A stretch of DNA of 64,000 nucleotides, taken from Plantago major. Its lineage: Eukaryota > Streptophyta > Magnoliopsida > Lamiales > Plantaginaceae. Below the pieces are notes generated by a model. That model worked only from the letters and a program-made list of their open reading frames with translations, made no database searches and was not told where the DNA came from. Within the stretch, counting starts at the first letter, position 1. The number at the start of each line of letters is the position of its first letter. Made by a program: the position numbers and the translations under genes. The stretch lies in assembly GCA_026545765.1 (NCBI GenBank), contig CM048843.1:88413050-88477049 (forward strand). The letters are read 5' to 3'. This document shows positions 1 through 12,277 of the stretch, piece by piece.

Positions 1-37
1 GGTCGCGGTTTCTCTTCTTCTTCATCATGCTGCTCAT
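1..37 (-). CDS. possible N-terminus of a minus-strand gene, cut by the window edge
   Basis: On the minus strand an ATG at 37-35 opens a frame, MSSMMKKKRNRD, that continues past base 1. Upstream of it on the same strand lies a CT-rich stretch (about 58-90), as is common in plant 5' untranslated regions, and a TATA-like run at 182-189. Only 12 codons are visible, so no function can be assigned. The alternative is a chance ATG in a low-complexity AGA/CT tract. The support is the arrangement of TATA, leader and ATG, not homology. Confidence 0.3.
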   Translation of the reverse strand, partial: MSSMMKKKRNRD

Positions 38-181
38 TGTTTGCTACACAACAGAAGAGAAGAGAGAGAGAGAAATGGTGTAGAGAGAGAAAGTAGTAGC
101 AGCAGTAAAACTAGCTCAAAGGATTGAACATGTCCACGGCTATGATTCTGTAATCTGTATCTATATGTTTCTCATCTGTAT

Positions 182-189
182 CTATATAT
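182..189 (-). promoter_or_regulatory. TATA-like box for the minus-strand start at 37
   Basis: The plus strand reads ctatatat, which is ATATATAG on the minus strand. It lies about 145 bp upstream of the candidate ATG at 37, so a transcription start near 155 would give a leader of roughly 120 nt. AT-rich intergenic DNA produces such motifs by chance, so this is only as good as the gene call it supports. Confidence 0.22.
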
Positions 190-199
190 TTTTTCTTTC

Positions 200-1999
200 T
201 TTCTCATATGTGTGTTGTGTTGTGTGTGTATATTTATGTACTACAGCCAGCACAACAAACATCAACAAACTCTCAAATGTTTTTGAAATATTCAACAACA
301 AGTCAGCTCGTGTATTTTTGTTTATTTCAGTTTTGGCACGGGTTTTTGATTTTGTTTGCGGATTGGTCCCTTGGTGATAAATGTTAATCTATCAAGTAGT
401 ATCCTATTAGAAGCGGACTTGATGATTTATTAGTGGCTTTGGCTATTTAGGAAAGTAGTAGAATTTATTGGTTTCGGATTTGGATTATTAAATGACTAAT
501 ATGCTGTTTGGCATAAGATTTTAACTGAATGTTTCTAACAAACATTTAAAAAATAAATAGTAACTCGATTTTATGTGAGTGTATATCTCTGTTCTCTTCA
601 TCTGAACAGAACTTATTTGTAGTATAAAAAACAACTAATCAAATCTGAACTAAAATTAATAATTTTTTCAAATGGAGAGAACAAAGACTAATATTGATTG
701 TTTAGCTGCAGACTTGAATTGAATTTTTTCAATAGTGATTTAACGTAGATTTTCAAACAGAATAGACTGATGAATAATGACGTAAGGAGTTATTAGTTGA
801 TTCCAAACAACCCATGAATGATTAAAACTAATTTGGTAAGGAGATTTAATAACTCATTTGATAAAACTTAAGAGGAATGGGATGTTTACAATGAGTAGGA
901 AACTGTTTTTATGAAAATGAAACGTTTTGGAGTATGTGAATCTATAGAAAAAGTTTGTTACATGTGGTATTTATGTACGATCCTCGTGAATTTGCATTCG
1001 ATATGATGTAAGATTATTAGCGATTATGAAAGTAGAGTTTTTCTTTTAATCGGTGAGTCGTGCCACGTAACCTTGAATCTAGATTGTATGTGCTGATAAA
1101 TGTTCGGTTCATATTTCAATCGTTGTTTTTAATTTTGGAAGGTTTTTTTCTTCTATGCAATATACATTTTTTTTAATCCCTTATAAAAGTAATAATAATA
1201 ATTATGTGAATCTACTCACAAAATTGACAATTGGAGAATTCTACAAGTGTCATTTTCTTTTCAAAATTATATTCCAAATTACACCCATAACACAACAAGT
1301 TTCTATTCTTATCTCCATCACTTTCCCTTTTGTATGACTATAAATTTCTTCAAATCAATATTGGCCTGTTGGGTCATAAAATAAAATCGAGGAAGAAGTG
1401 CTAGTTGTAGAAAAGATGTTAGTATTAAATTTAAAAAAAGAAAGTAGGAAAATGTGAAAATGAATTCTTATTTCTTCTAGATATTTGAGTTGAATTCGAT
1501 TTATATCACTTTTCCGATGAAATATGCAGGGCTGAAAGTAATTAGTCAAATTTCATGCACACAATTATATTAGGATTGTGATGCGGGTACTTTGTGTTAT
1601 GATTCGAGCATTCCTTATTATTTTTGTAACGATGTTCGGGTATGAAGAGAATTATATTTTCGTTTAAAGAAAAAGTTAAAAAATGTAACAAGAATCTATT
1701 CATCCGGCAACCATCTAGATCTCATGTGTAACTCACGTGGATCTCTGCCTCTTTTCTTGTTTATCACTAACACTAATAAGCAAACAATAAACTTTTGTCT
1801 TAAGCATGAATTAACAACATACTTAAATGGGTAATAATAGTGAAACTATGAAACAGGTTAACTAGGATTCAACGATCTATCATCTAATCTAACAACATGA
1901 TGACCTGACACTTAAACAACTCTTTCTCAAACTAGTTTTCCCTGTCACAATTTGTTTAAATTAAAGTGGTTAGGTAATGGTTTGATTATAATTTAATCA
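200..1999. other. gene-free AT-rich stretch
   Basis: No open frame of convincing length or recognisable protein similarity is visible on either strand, and there is no clear repeat structure. Short frames at 165-377 and 1155-1337 are low-complexity, rich in Phe, Ile, Leu and Asn, and look accidental. Confidence 0.6.
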
Positions 2000-2373
2000 T
2001 TAGTTTGTGTTTGCAAATGATTTAAAAAAGTGCTTTTGTAATTTTCAAGTAGTAAAAGCATTTTTTTAGTTTTTTATATTACAACTTCTGCTGCAACTTT
2101 TCTGAAACAAAACAGGTAACCGCCAGAAGCAGAGAAACAACCCAATAGCTGCTTCTAACTGCTTTAAGCAAGCAGTAACTTTTTTTTTCAATTAAAAACA
2201 ACTAAGTAAATTAATTTTTGCAAACACTAAAACTTCTACTTTTACAATTTTAAGCTGCTTTTTATATGATATATTAAACACTGCTGACTTTTGCTTAAAA
2301 TCAACTTTAATCAACTTTTAGTAGAAGCAAACAAAAAAACACAAGTAAAATTATTTGCAAACACACACTTAGA
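2000..2373 (+). mobile_element. MITE-like element, copy A
   Basis: About 370 bp bounded by imperfect inverted ends: gtgtttgcaaatgattt near 2007 and its complement, aaattatttgcaaacacac, near 2349-2367. There is no coding capacity. A second, inverted copy lies at 38654-39023 and shares the whole body, including the block agaagcagagaaacaaccc and the AACTTTAATCAACTTTTAG segment. The two copies show that it is a dispersed mobile repeat. Inverted ends, small size and lack of coding point to a non-autonomous DNA transposon, perhaps hAT-related. The target duplication is not clean here: TTAG occurs on both sides. Confidence 0.65.
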
Positions 2374-4411
2374 GTTTGTGGCATGTTTAGTATTATTAGT
2401 CACCTGATTATTTTCCAAAGAAATATGTTATGTTACACATAATTGTAAGTTTGTAAGTTAACCGGTCCGGTATGATAAAGTATCTAGATATACTCCGTAT
2501 ATCTTAACTTTTTGACCATTTAGCTGATTTATTTTTACTTTAACAAATCAGATAGCTTAGTTGCTCAACATTTTTTTATTCGTCAAATCAACTAACATAT
2601 TATCAGTGTTAACAAACTTGTTAGTTAGTTTTGCTAAATCCAGAATTAAAATTAAGAAGGAAAGAAACAATAGTTACCGACTTACCGCCCACATCTTGGC
2701 CCTTGTCAGTTACACTTGACCTTATCTACTGGACTTGTTATCTATAATCTGGATGGAGTTTATATCTGCAAATGTAAACACTTATCTCACTTTAGCAGAT
2801 TGTGACTTGGCTGTTATACACATTTTTCCTTTACCGAGGTACTACAGTACTATTCTATTTTATTAGTATGGATAATTTAGATGATTTTTAATGCATGCAT
2901 CAACCCTATGTCTAAAATAAATTGATAAAGTTTGACGATTGACAAATTATCGAACTGCAGGTTCAAAATTTGAAGTTTGCGTTGCCAGATTATATATGTG
3001 TGATTGAACGTTTGGCTGGTTCCACCACTGAATTCATCTCACTTTTCGAAAATCTATAATTAATGTCTGTCAAAACTAGTGTTGTTATGCGAGTAAGGGC
3101 TTGATGAAATTTCAAGCTCGCCTCGTTCGCTAAGGTGTTTGAATCACGTTTGAGTTTCATTAAGGGTTCCTTTTACTTATCGGGTCGAGTAAGTGTCAAC
3201 TCGATAATGTTCAATTAAACTCGGTTCGAATTTCATTAGCATGCCGGATAACCTACAAGATTATTGGTAGCATATCGATTATCTCATTTCATATGAGATA
3301 AATGAGATGTGATCAGTCACCTTATCGTGCTTATCTTTATCTACGATATGTTGAGTAAATAATTCGAGCAACTTCGTAATCACATGGTAATGCTAAATGA
3401 GTTGGTTATATTTAAGTGTTAAAATGGGGCCTCATTGCTGCAAAATGGTATAATAGGGTTCAATCGTGAAGTTAAACTGAGACAAAATTGAATGCAACGA
3501 ACCGTTAAGGTCTGGCCCTTGATTCCCTCTGGATCGTATACATGCAACAAGACAATAAATTAAACACAAAGTTAATTATACTACAACTATTAAAAATATT
3601 TGATCATTAATTCAGGGCAATTATTCCGATGAGTGTCTGACCCATAAAATATAAATTATCAGTTCGTAACGTTAAACTTTAAAGACAAATGTTCCGATCG
3701 ATGTAATGTAGCCGTCCTTGTGAGAGTGAGGGAACACGAGTCTAGCGACCTTATCTAGTAATTTATTCAACTAGAACTGCGAAGTAGCGTGTTATTACGA
3801 CACGTAATTATAAATATCAAGATAAGTAATATCATTGTTTCTCCTAATAAATTGCTTTTTTTTAAGTTGAATTAATGTTTTGGTTAATGTCAATTGATAT
3901 GTTTTTATTTAATTGAAAGAGATGTAGAAGAAAAATTGGTTATTGTTATTTTTTTAATGATGAATTGATTTTGTTGGTGTTGAATTAGGGTTTAAAATTT
4001 AATTTGAAAAATCAATAATGAAATTATTTTGGTATTGTTGTTTGTTTATATTATGTTGAATTTTGTTGTTTCTAAGCTAAAGAATGTATGTCGAGAGTGA
4101 GTTCCGGCAATGGGGTGAGATTTCAAACTTTCCGGCGATTTAGATCCGAGAAACAATTATATATGTTAATTTGATAATTTCTGTAGATCTGAAAACTGAA
4201 GAGTGAGATCTCTAGTATTGTGGTTGTGTTGGTTGAATTAATACTTGTAATTTGATTGTAGTATTATTTTTTATAATTAAAGTCTAATTTACACATATAT
4301 TACAAATAAGTTCAATTTAGCTTGAATTAAGTACTCAATTGTACAACTCTAATACGTGTCCACTTATATATATACTGTAATAAGGTATTCGGACCGAACT
4401 CAAGCCTTAAT
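2374..4411. other. gene-free stretch with degenerate repeat DNA
   Basis: No coding region is recognisable. Around 3095-3250 and 4385-4620 the text is rich in variants of ctcgactcgattcgagctcg, a pattern common in decayed non-coding plant repeats. Nothing else can be supported. Confidence 0.5.
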
Positions 4412-4997
4412 TAGTAACTCATTCTGCTTAAAATCGACTCGATTATTCTCGATAGGCCCGGTTCAATATATTTTTTAAGTATATACATTTAGTTTTGAGT
4501 GACGAGAATGAACCAAATAAGACGAACTAAAACTTAATTATTGTAACTTAAACTCAAAAGTTAACTAATAAACTCGGACTCGATTACAACTAACTCGAAC
4601 TCAACTCGACTTGATTGACTGAAGTCTCCACCCATATCTATGTTTTTCAATATTTGTTCCCCGACCCATAAGCATTTGTCCATTTGTCCTTCCCTTTGTT
4701 ATCAGTAGCTCGTTTTGCTGAAAATCGACTCGATTATCTTTGATAGGTCTGGTTCAATATGTTTTTTTAAGTATTTATATTTAGTTTTGAGTGACGAGAT
4801 TGAACCAAATGAGACGAGCTCGAACTTGATTATTGTGACTCAAACTTAAAAGTTAGCTTGTTTTGCTAATGAGCTCAGCCTCGATTCGACTTGACTTCTT
4901 CTTACTCAAGTATCCACCCATATCTATGTTTTCTATGTTTTGAATATTTGTTCCCCGGCCCATAAGCATTTGTCCATTTGTCCTTCCCTTTGTTATT
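4412..4997 (+). repeat. tandem duplication, two units of about 291 bp
   Basis: Unit 1 (about 4412-4703) and unit 2 (about 4704-4997) align along their length. Both contain aaaatcgactcgatta, then ggttcaatatnttttttaag, ttagttttgagtgacgaga, and end with cataagcatttgtccatttg and tccttccctttgttat. Scattered substitutions and small indels show that the duplication is not recent. There is no coding potential in either unit. Confidence 0.75.
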
Positions 4998-7900
4998 AGG
5001 GTATTTTCATCACCAACTCGTACTTTCAAACTCGGTATTTTTGAATGTCAATAGTACATAATTTTGTTACCCAACAAGGAAATAAATAAAAGGACTGTTC
5101 CCATCTTTTTCGGATTTATTTGTTTGTTAGAATAGAGCCAAGATATTTGCAGAGTGTACTGTTTGATGTTACAGGACCCCCAAAAGTTCTTAAATAGCTA
5201 ATAGTTTGAGGACACAAATGCAAATTGTTGATGGAATATTTTGTAGTCAGGGCTCAGACTCAAACTTTGTTTCCAACTAATCACGAACTACTATTGACAA
5301 AATCAAGAATGGCAATTTTCGAGAAATGGGCACATAGTTGTTCACCCTACTCTACTTGATAGGTGCATCTACTTCTCTATAGTTCCTTCATGAGTTGGTT
5401 TAACCCCTCCATTTTCCTAATCGAATTTACGCTTCGATAAATTACTACTTTCCATTTCGAGTATGTGTGGCAAAATTATCTGATAAACTAATTGATATGT
5501 TATCAAATAGTTGTGATGTGGTATAAAACACTCAAGACTCTTCTAGGTCGGAGAATAGATGGACGCCCATCGAAAGAAAATGGGTTAGCAATTGGTACAT
5601 TTTGGATCTGTTTTGTCTTGGACAAAGGCCATAAGCTTTTAGTACTCCGTTATTTTTTAGTAAAATGGTCTATATAGTACATTAAATTGCATGTCAACAT
5701 AGTTGTTGATGATAAGGGGATCCGATGCCACAAAAACTAAGAATACAGTCGGTTTGTGACACGTATCTGATACTAGGGTCAGTCACTAACCTCGGGGTAC
5801 GACTGCCCTAGCACAAAGTCATTAATTAAAATAGTAGTCAAATCTCAAGCTCGTCATGATTTAGCATAATCTTGATATAAGTTCTGACGGACGCCATAGT
5901 GCGCTTAAGCTATGGTTAGATTATGTATTGCGGGGCTGGAATTGAATAAATTAATATTCAAGGTGAGACAGGTGAGAAGACATCGATTTTGTTTGTGGTA
6001 CATGTTTATTGTACCAAAGGGGTTTGCGTATTGCATTGCAAAACATATAAAGTATCATGATTCATCAGTCACAACATGCTATATCGTAGACTAAATTGAA
6101 CATGCGAAGATAATAAGAAATTTTTTTTATTTGTTACAATTTTTTAAGACAATAAGAGTATGAAAAATCTATTCTAACAAGTAACAACCGCGAATTAGTC
6201 TTGCCATTTGATGATCAAACTAGACCGGCCATATTGTTATTTCAGGTCGCAACTAGATGCTAGTTTATTTAAAAATGCCGTATTAAAATAGTACTCCTAC
6301 TTAAATATAAATTAATCATTACCTAATCAACCTGTAATTGACAGCTTATCTAATTAATCGTACATGCATTGGTGGAGTCAATAAAATTAATCCAGGTTTT
6401 GGATTAGGACCGTACGTAATTCATATTACATTGAAAAAATAATGGATATACTAATTTGACCATAATATTAAATATAATAAATTGAATAATCAAAGAATAC
6501 ATACTTTAATTGTCTATTCAATAAATGAAATGAATACGAGTTGTGGATGGCAAAACTATGCCTTTCCTATCTAACAAGGAATTTTAGTTAAGCCTTTGTG
6601 TCATCATCCATTCACAAAACAGCTACATTTTGACTGAGGTAAAATCGACTGGTAAATCGATTGATTGGATTGTTTAAATGTATAGAAATTCATTTTCAAT
6701 TTTCACATCAAAGGTCTGATATTCTCCTAAATTATTTTTCCCAACTTCATTTCGATTCGATCATAAGACTCGTATCCAATGCAGTTCAAACTAAAAAACA
6801 AATATAAGTCCAAGAGAAAAAGTCATAATTTATTATGAGCATACAGTGGATTATGAAAGAACAATATAAAGAACAAATATAATTTGACAGTGGCTCTAGA
6901 GAACCTCATCTAATTGACTTTCAACGTAGCAGTTGGATGGGATTAAGTGATTAACAATATCAGTATGAAATTAGGCATGAATTAATTAACATTATTTAAT
7001 CTTCTTTGACGTTTGTAAAATGCATTTTTAACAATACAGTAGCTGTAATTAAAAATATAATCCGGACCGATATTGAATTTAATATATACTCCTATGTTGC
7101 ACCATCATAGTTTGTGTAATTGTGTATTTAACCAACCTCGAAAATGACAATCTTCCATTTTATATTGATTATTTTGAAGTAACTTTATCAATATAAAACT
7201 TTATAGGATCATGCTACGAGCAAAAGCCATGAAACAGAAAAAAGGAAATCTGCATCCAAATTGCAGTCAGTGATATAAAAAGCAAAGTTATCAACTTCCA
7301 AAAGAAAATTTCCGTGCCGTGCACATTAAAGTATGATACACATGAGTCGATTAAAATCTCAATTTGAAATATGTTTTGAGCATTTCTGCTTTTTAAGGTT
7401 GTTTCTGAGTTTCCCTAATATAGTTTTGTATACGTATAGGGAAAATAACAAGCTTGGAAGTATGATTTTGATAATTAAACAAACATGTTATTTTTAAGAT
7501 AGTCTTTTTTGATTTAAAGAAGATATTGCGGACATTCTGTTTGATAAAAATTGTTATATTTAAAAACTTAAAACGTTGTTGGTGAAACATAATGTTAAGC
7601 AAATATTTATGTGGTTCAAGTTCAGCACGATTTATAGCATTCAGCAAAGCTATGAGATAGAAGCATCCATTAGTCAACACAAAGATCACAAGTCATATCA
7701 ATAAATTGAGAGTGTCTTTAGGGCAAAAAGTTTCAATATGGATGAGATGTTCTTCCATGGTCTATCTTTGAGTCGTGTCGCGGGGGCTTGCGACAATATT
7801 TGCATCTGCACGTAAGATACTATGAGTGTATATCATATGTCCCACAGTCTAACCATCTTGAAAGCAAAGTTTCTATCAAGACAAGTAGAGAATCGTCCAG

Positions 7901-8835
7901 GGGTGCTTAACCTCATTACCCCTCGGACACATCAACATTATTGTCCTCATCTTTTCCACATTTAAACACAAATACCATGACTAAAACTTTGATGAAATTA
8001 CTTGAATATCCGCAAATAAAGATGGCTCATGGATCTTGCATAAGATCTTAATTCTCTTCCTCCTCTAGAGATGTTTCCTCAACAACATCCCCCCCTTCAA
8101 GCTTTTATTTGTACTAATACAATGTAATGTAGTGTCTCATAATGCTTTAATGTATTGAACCACATTTGTACGAAACACACTAATCTTTGCACAATACATC
8201 ACGAGACACTAAATTACGACAATGAACCTCTAGATAAAAAAAAAACTGAGTTTCTTGATTACGAAAAGATTTTAACTTCCAAATAGTGGGGAAAATTCAC
8301 CCCAGGGCCCAATTGGGGAGCAAATTTCAAAAAACAACCCAGAAAAATGAAATGTTTGCAAAAAACGACCTGAAACAGTTTTCACACCTAAAACTACACA
8401 TTTAGTGTGACAATATACAATTTTTGTTGTCAGATTACAGTAAACGACATAATGTCATTTTTTCAATTATTGATTCCAAAAGCAGACTATCCAAACCCTC
8501 CCAAAATAGTGCAAGTACTCATCATCCACCCTTTCGTCCAAAATCCAAATGAATTGTTCAAAGAGCCTCTACTCTTTAGACTCCACATCAGTCCATTTAC
8601 TTACCATATGAATTGGCCCAAGACAATACAATCAGCCCACAATAAAATGGGCATCAAAATAACTTCTGAATTCGTCTCTTAATTCGTCCATTGAATCATC
8701 AAACATTAAGTCGTCTTAATCCAGCATATCCATAAACACGATCGCCACTCGCAACCTAGTTCTGAAAATACCAAAAGGCATTATCTGAGAGACGGTTCTA
8801 TGAATAAACTAAAAGAGACGGACAAATATTAAATG
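4998..8835. other. gene-free AT-rich stretch
   Basis: No gene or transposon structure can be recognised. Short frames (5492-5677, 5912-6094, 7393-7689 minus, 8407-8682) have no recognisable domain, biased composition and no supporting promoter or splice context. The gagacggttct motif near 8790 recurs as gagacggtctct near 10326, a palindrome often seen in plant repeats. Confidence 0.55.
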
Positions 8836-10258
8836 GGGGAATTTCATATACACTCCCTACAAAAGTCCCTAATTACATTTTCATCCCTGGAATTTAAACA
8901 ATAACACATTAGTCCCTGCAATATTCGATATTTTACCGAATGGTCCAAAAGTCAAAGGTATTATCCATGTTGGTATGCTTTTAATGACGTGTAAAAGGAT
9001 GAAAATGATTTTTTTCTCATTTTCTTCCTTTTCCGCATTTCTTTTAATCGTGACAGTTGGACTGTTATGTAATTGATTTTCTGTTGGACCAAAATGTAAT
9101 AAAAAAGTTATTACTTAATTTGAAAAAGTAGCCGCTGGGGGACCTTTATGTAATAGATCTTTGGGGTCTTAAAACCACAAATATAATATTTTATTTTTTA
9201 TAGTTTTCATAAACTATAACTATTTGTGGATCAATAAGACCCCCATAAATTTATAGGGGTCTTTTATAATTTCCCGAATTTAAATAAAATTTTCTAAATT
9301 TTTTGGACTTAATTGCAAAATTTGAGAAGCGTTTGGGGTTCAATTGCACAAAACAAGAAATTTTGAACTTAATTGAAAAGGACATAATCTTATTGGGTTC
9401 AATTGAATGGTCCAGAAACGCTTTGGGCCTCGCTAGCAATTCCCTAGAATTTCCCAGAAAACTCCCAAGAACTTTTTAAAAGTTCAATTTGGTCCCTAAG
9501 AATTTCCAAAGTTATCAATTAGGTCCAAATAAATATCCAGAATTGTAATATGGTCGCTGCGAGCATCAAATTCTCAAAAGCAAGGGCTTTGAATTTTTAA
9601 AAACCTCAAATAAGTCCCTGCAACTTACAAAAGTTCTCTAAAACCCTCAATTCGACCTCCAAGCCCAACATAGATCAAATCTAAACACAAGACATTATGA
9701 ATCAAATCCAAAATACATCATTTAGGCGATTAAACCAACAACTAAGATTCAAATTGAAATTCGAACTTTCGTATTCGAAAACATTGACCTACCCCAAACC
9801 AATTTCGAACTCCCATGACCAAGAAATCATGAATACAAACATCCGACAACCCGTTCCGACCCAGAGGATGAGCTTCGAAGCTCTGTCAATTGCCATTAAT
9901 GACGTCTTAGCTTCGATCCGCTCTTTGTGGCAAACAAGGCTGTGGATATATGAAAAAGAAATTGTTAGAGTCGAGATGGGATGATGGAGGTGGCCGGAGC
10001 GGAGCAAGTACAGTGGTTGGTGGTGATGGAGGAGGGCGGAGAAGGTGGGATGATGGAGGAGTACTGTTTTTGTTTGTTTTTCCATCCTTCCCACCAATCC
10101 TCACAATTTCCACATCATCACCTGAATATCCACGTGGATTAACTAACAAATGATGGTCAACTCAAATAATGAAAAAAGGACTAATGTGTGATTGTTTTAA
10201 TTGCGGGGACTAATTTGAAATAGGGGTGTTTTGTGGGGAGAGCAGGTGTAATTTTCCC
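8836..10258. mobile_element. 1.4-kb non-coding element with inverted terminal regions
   Basis: The left end reads ggggaatttcatatacactc followed by ccctacaaaagtccctaatt. The right end, read on the minus strand, begins gggaaaattacacctgctct and continues into the same style of text, sharing cacattagtcc about 70 nt inside each end. The hexamer TAAATG flanks both ends (8830-8835 and 10259-10264). The interior has no protein-coding signal. It contains phased phrases such as gggttcaattgaa and ggacttaattgcaaa like those near the PBS of the Copia element at 46260-46600. This is probably a non-autonomous DNA element, Mutator-like by its long inverted ends, that carries retrotransposon-leader-like DNA; the family is inferred. 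Confidence 0.5.
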
Positions 10259-10611
10259 TAAATGTTTTACTAAAAAAACGATACTACTATAAAATTTCCA
10301 CCCATGAAACATTGAGTAAGTTCCGAGAGACGGTCTCTAGATAATTTATCTAGATACGGATTTTTATTGTCAAGAAAATCATCGATATTATTAATCAAAA
10401 TGCATATTTTCTCAACATTGGTGATTTTTCATCTTATTATATTGCAACAAGACTTATTTAGTTAACAACGTAACATGGATATGTCGCCCCGAGTCCGAAA
10501 ATGCAATTTTCATTCGGGACCGGCCTGAAATTTATAATTTTCCTGCCCAGATGATCATCACTCATCAGCCCAATTGTGCGTATCGTTCAAAAACACAACA
10601 ATTTCTGCAAT

Positions 10612-10753
10612 CTCAAACCCCATATTATCCAAGAATCTCTCCACCTGTTGGAACATTAACGAACAAAAATGGCTTCAACTTCTCTCCACCTGGATCACAC
10701 TCTTCCTTCTCTACTCCAATCTCAAACCCCATATTATCCAAGAATCTCTCCAT
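10612..10753 (+). repeat. 32-bp direct repeat in the PrxQ leader and transit-peptide region
   Basis: The string caaaccccatattatccaag with its flanks occurs at about 10612-10643 and again at 10722-10753, 110 bp apart. The first copy is upstream of the exon 1 ATG and the second lies within exon 1. It looks like a local duplication of the 5' end of the gene copy. Confidence 0.7.
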
Positions 10754-12087
10754 TTACCCCCATTCTTCACATTCCCAATTTCATGGCATTAGGTGATTTC
10801 GCTTCCCGTGCTAAAACTTCGATTGTTTGCAAGGTACATTTGCCAAAGTTCCTGTCTTTTGTTTTCCCTAGTCTTGATTTATTGTTTGCTGAATTGCTCG
10901 TTTCCAATTTATAAATTCTCCTGATTTTGGAAATTAATGTATATGAGCCCTTTTGGAGTGATGATGATGATTTGTGCATTGTTTAGCAGAACGAGCTGGA
11001 GCTGTTTGTAGCTGATAAATTTTCGATGTTTAGACAGTTTAGTATATGAATTAGCGATAATATTTTGCATATTTGCTAAATACTCCCTCCGCCCGCTAAT
11101 CTAGTCCCGTATTCTTTTTATGGTTGATAAGCTAGTACTATACTGAGCATGTGTTGTTTTGGATTGTGTTTGTTATTGTAAGGTGATAGAAGGCACCATC
11201 CTTCAGGTTGACAGATCAGGATGGCAAGAAAGTGAGTTTGTGGAGGGAAGCCAGTCATTGTTTATTTCTACATTGCAGCTGATGATTGCGTTAAACAGCT
11301 ACTTATGCAGTCTCATTCAATCACGGTGTCGATTTTAATTGATTCTAGAACTTATGATTTGTTAAGTTAGGAGCCTAATAAATTTGATCATATAGTAGGG
11401 ATTTGTAAGGGGATCATGTAATCTTCTTCTGTGCTTAACTTACTGCTAGGATGCATGAACACGCGTGTAATCTTTTCTATACACCAGTTTTGAACAAGAG
11501 AAAAATGAAGAGCTTCTAGATTAGTGTCAATCTGTGCATCCTTCTCCGTATTGGATATTCAAAGAGTTATCATATGACGGCAAATCTCTGAATATGATAG
11601 AAAGTTATTGATAGTTTGAGTCTCAAGTTAGTATGTATATGTTGTTCCAATTAGAAACTATAAAAAGCACATGAACAACTAATTTTATTTGACGAAAGAT
11701 GAAATGAATTATAAGAATCTGGCCCTATTTTCCTGCTATTTGATCATGGTTGTTCCCCTACAGTCTACCGAAAACTTGTAGAAAAATGATGTGTTCCTTG
11801 TGGTGTGCTCGGCAGACTGTGTTTGAACTTTAATTTAGGATGCACACCTGTATCCATGATTGCTGAAGAAAATGCTGTCATGAGTTCTGTCTTGATAGGC
11901 TTTTGTCTCCAGTGCAATGGATGTGCATACTTGGAGTTGGCGAGATGAACTTATGGAAGATAACAATTCCTTGGCTGTGTTTGCTCAATCTTCACAGGCA
12001 TGTGCTTTCAGGGACACTTACGAAAAATTTAAAGAAGCTGGCGCTGAGGTGATTGGGATTAGTGGGGATAATGCAGCATCACATAAG
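10669..12087 (+). pseudogene. PRXQ: peroxiredoxin Q pseudogene (chloroplast type), truncated
   Basis: Three exons resemble plant PrxQ, a thioredoxin-dependent thiol peroxidase of the thylakoid lumen or stroma. Exon 1 (10669-10833) encodes 55 residues rich in Ser and hydroxylated residues, like a plastid transit peptide, and ends SIVCK before a GT donor. Exon 2 (about 11183-11298) contains APSFRLTDQDGKKVSLW and, after a frameshift, PVIVYFYIAADDCVKQ. Here the usual DETPGC active-site loop is shortened, although the peroxidatic Cys remains. The expected GT donor after CVKQ is CT. Exon 3 (11998-12087) encodes ACAFRDTYEKFKEAGAEVIG and ISGDNAASHK before a GT donor, and includes the resolving Cys. 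The C-terminal half of the protein is absent, and Helitron helicase sequence begins about 190 bp later. Frameshifts near 11192 and 11240 plus the lost donor make this a pseudogene. Identity of the family is strong. Confidence 0.85.
11084..11140 (+). repeat. Stowaway-like terminal fragment in PrxQ intron 1
   Basis: The string tactccctccgcccgctaat has the typical plant Stowaway or Mariner-derived terminal sequence (CTCCCTCCG type). No matching inverted end is visible downstream, so only one end is present. Confidence 0.35.
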
Positions 12088-12277
12088 GTATTAGTCAGAT
12101 ACTTAATTTCTTGAGACTTGGAGTTTCTTTTACATCGTTCCAACCTTTCAGAGTACTGGCTGCATGTGTCAGCATAACTTAGTCTGTAGAATTTTCTATA
12201 TGGTAAAAATCAGGTAATTTGTTAATGGTGAGATCAACTGAAATCTTAAATCTGGACCTGTCCCTCCTAAATCTGGA

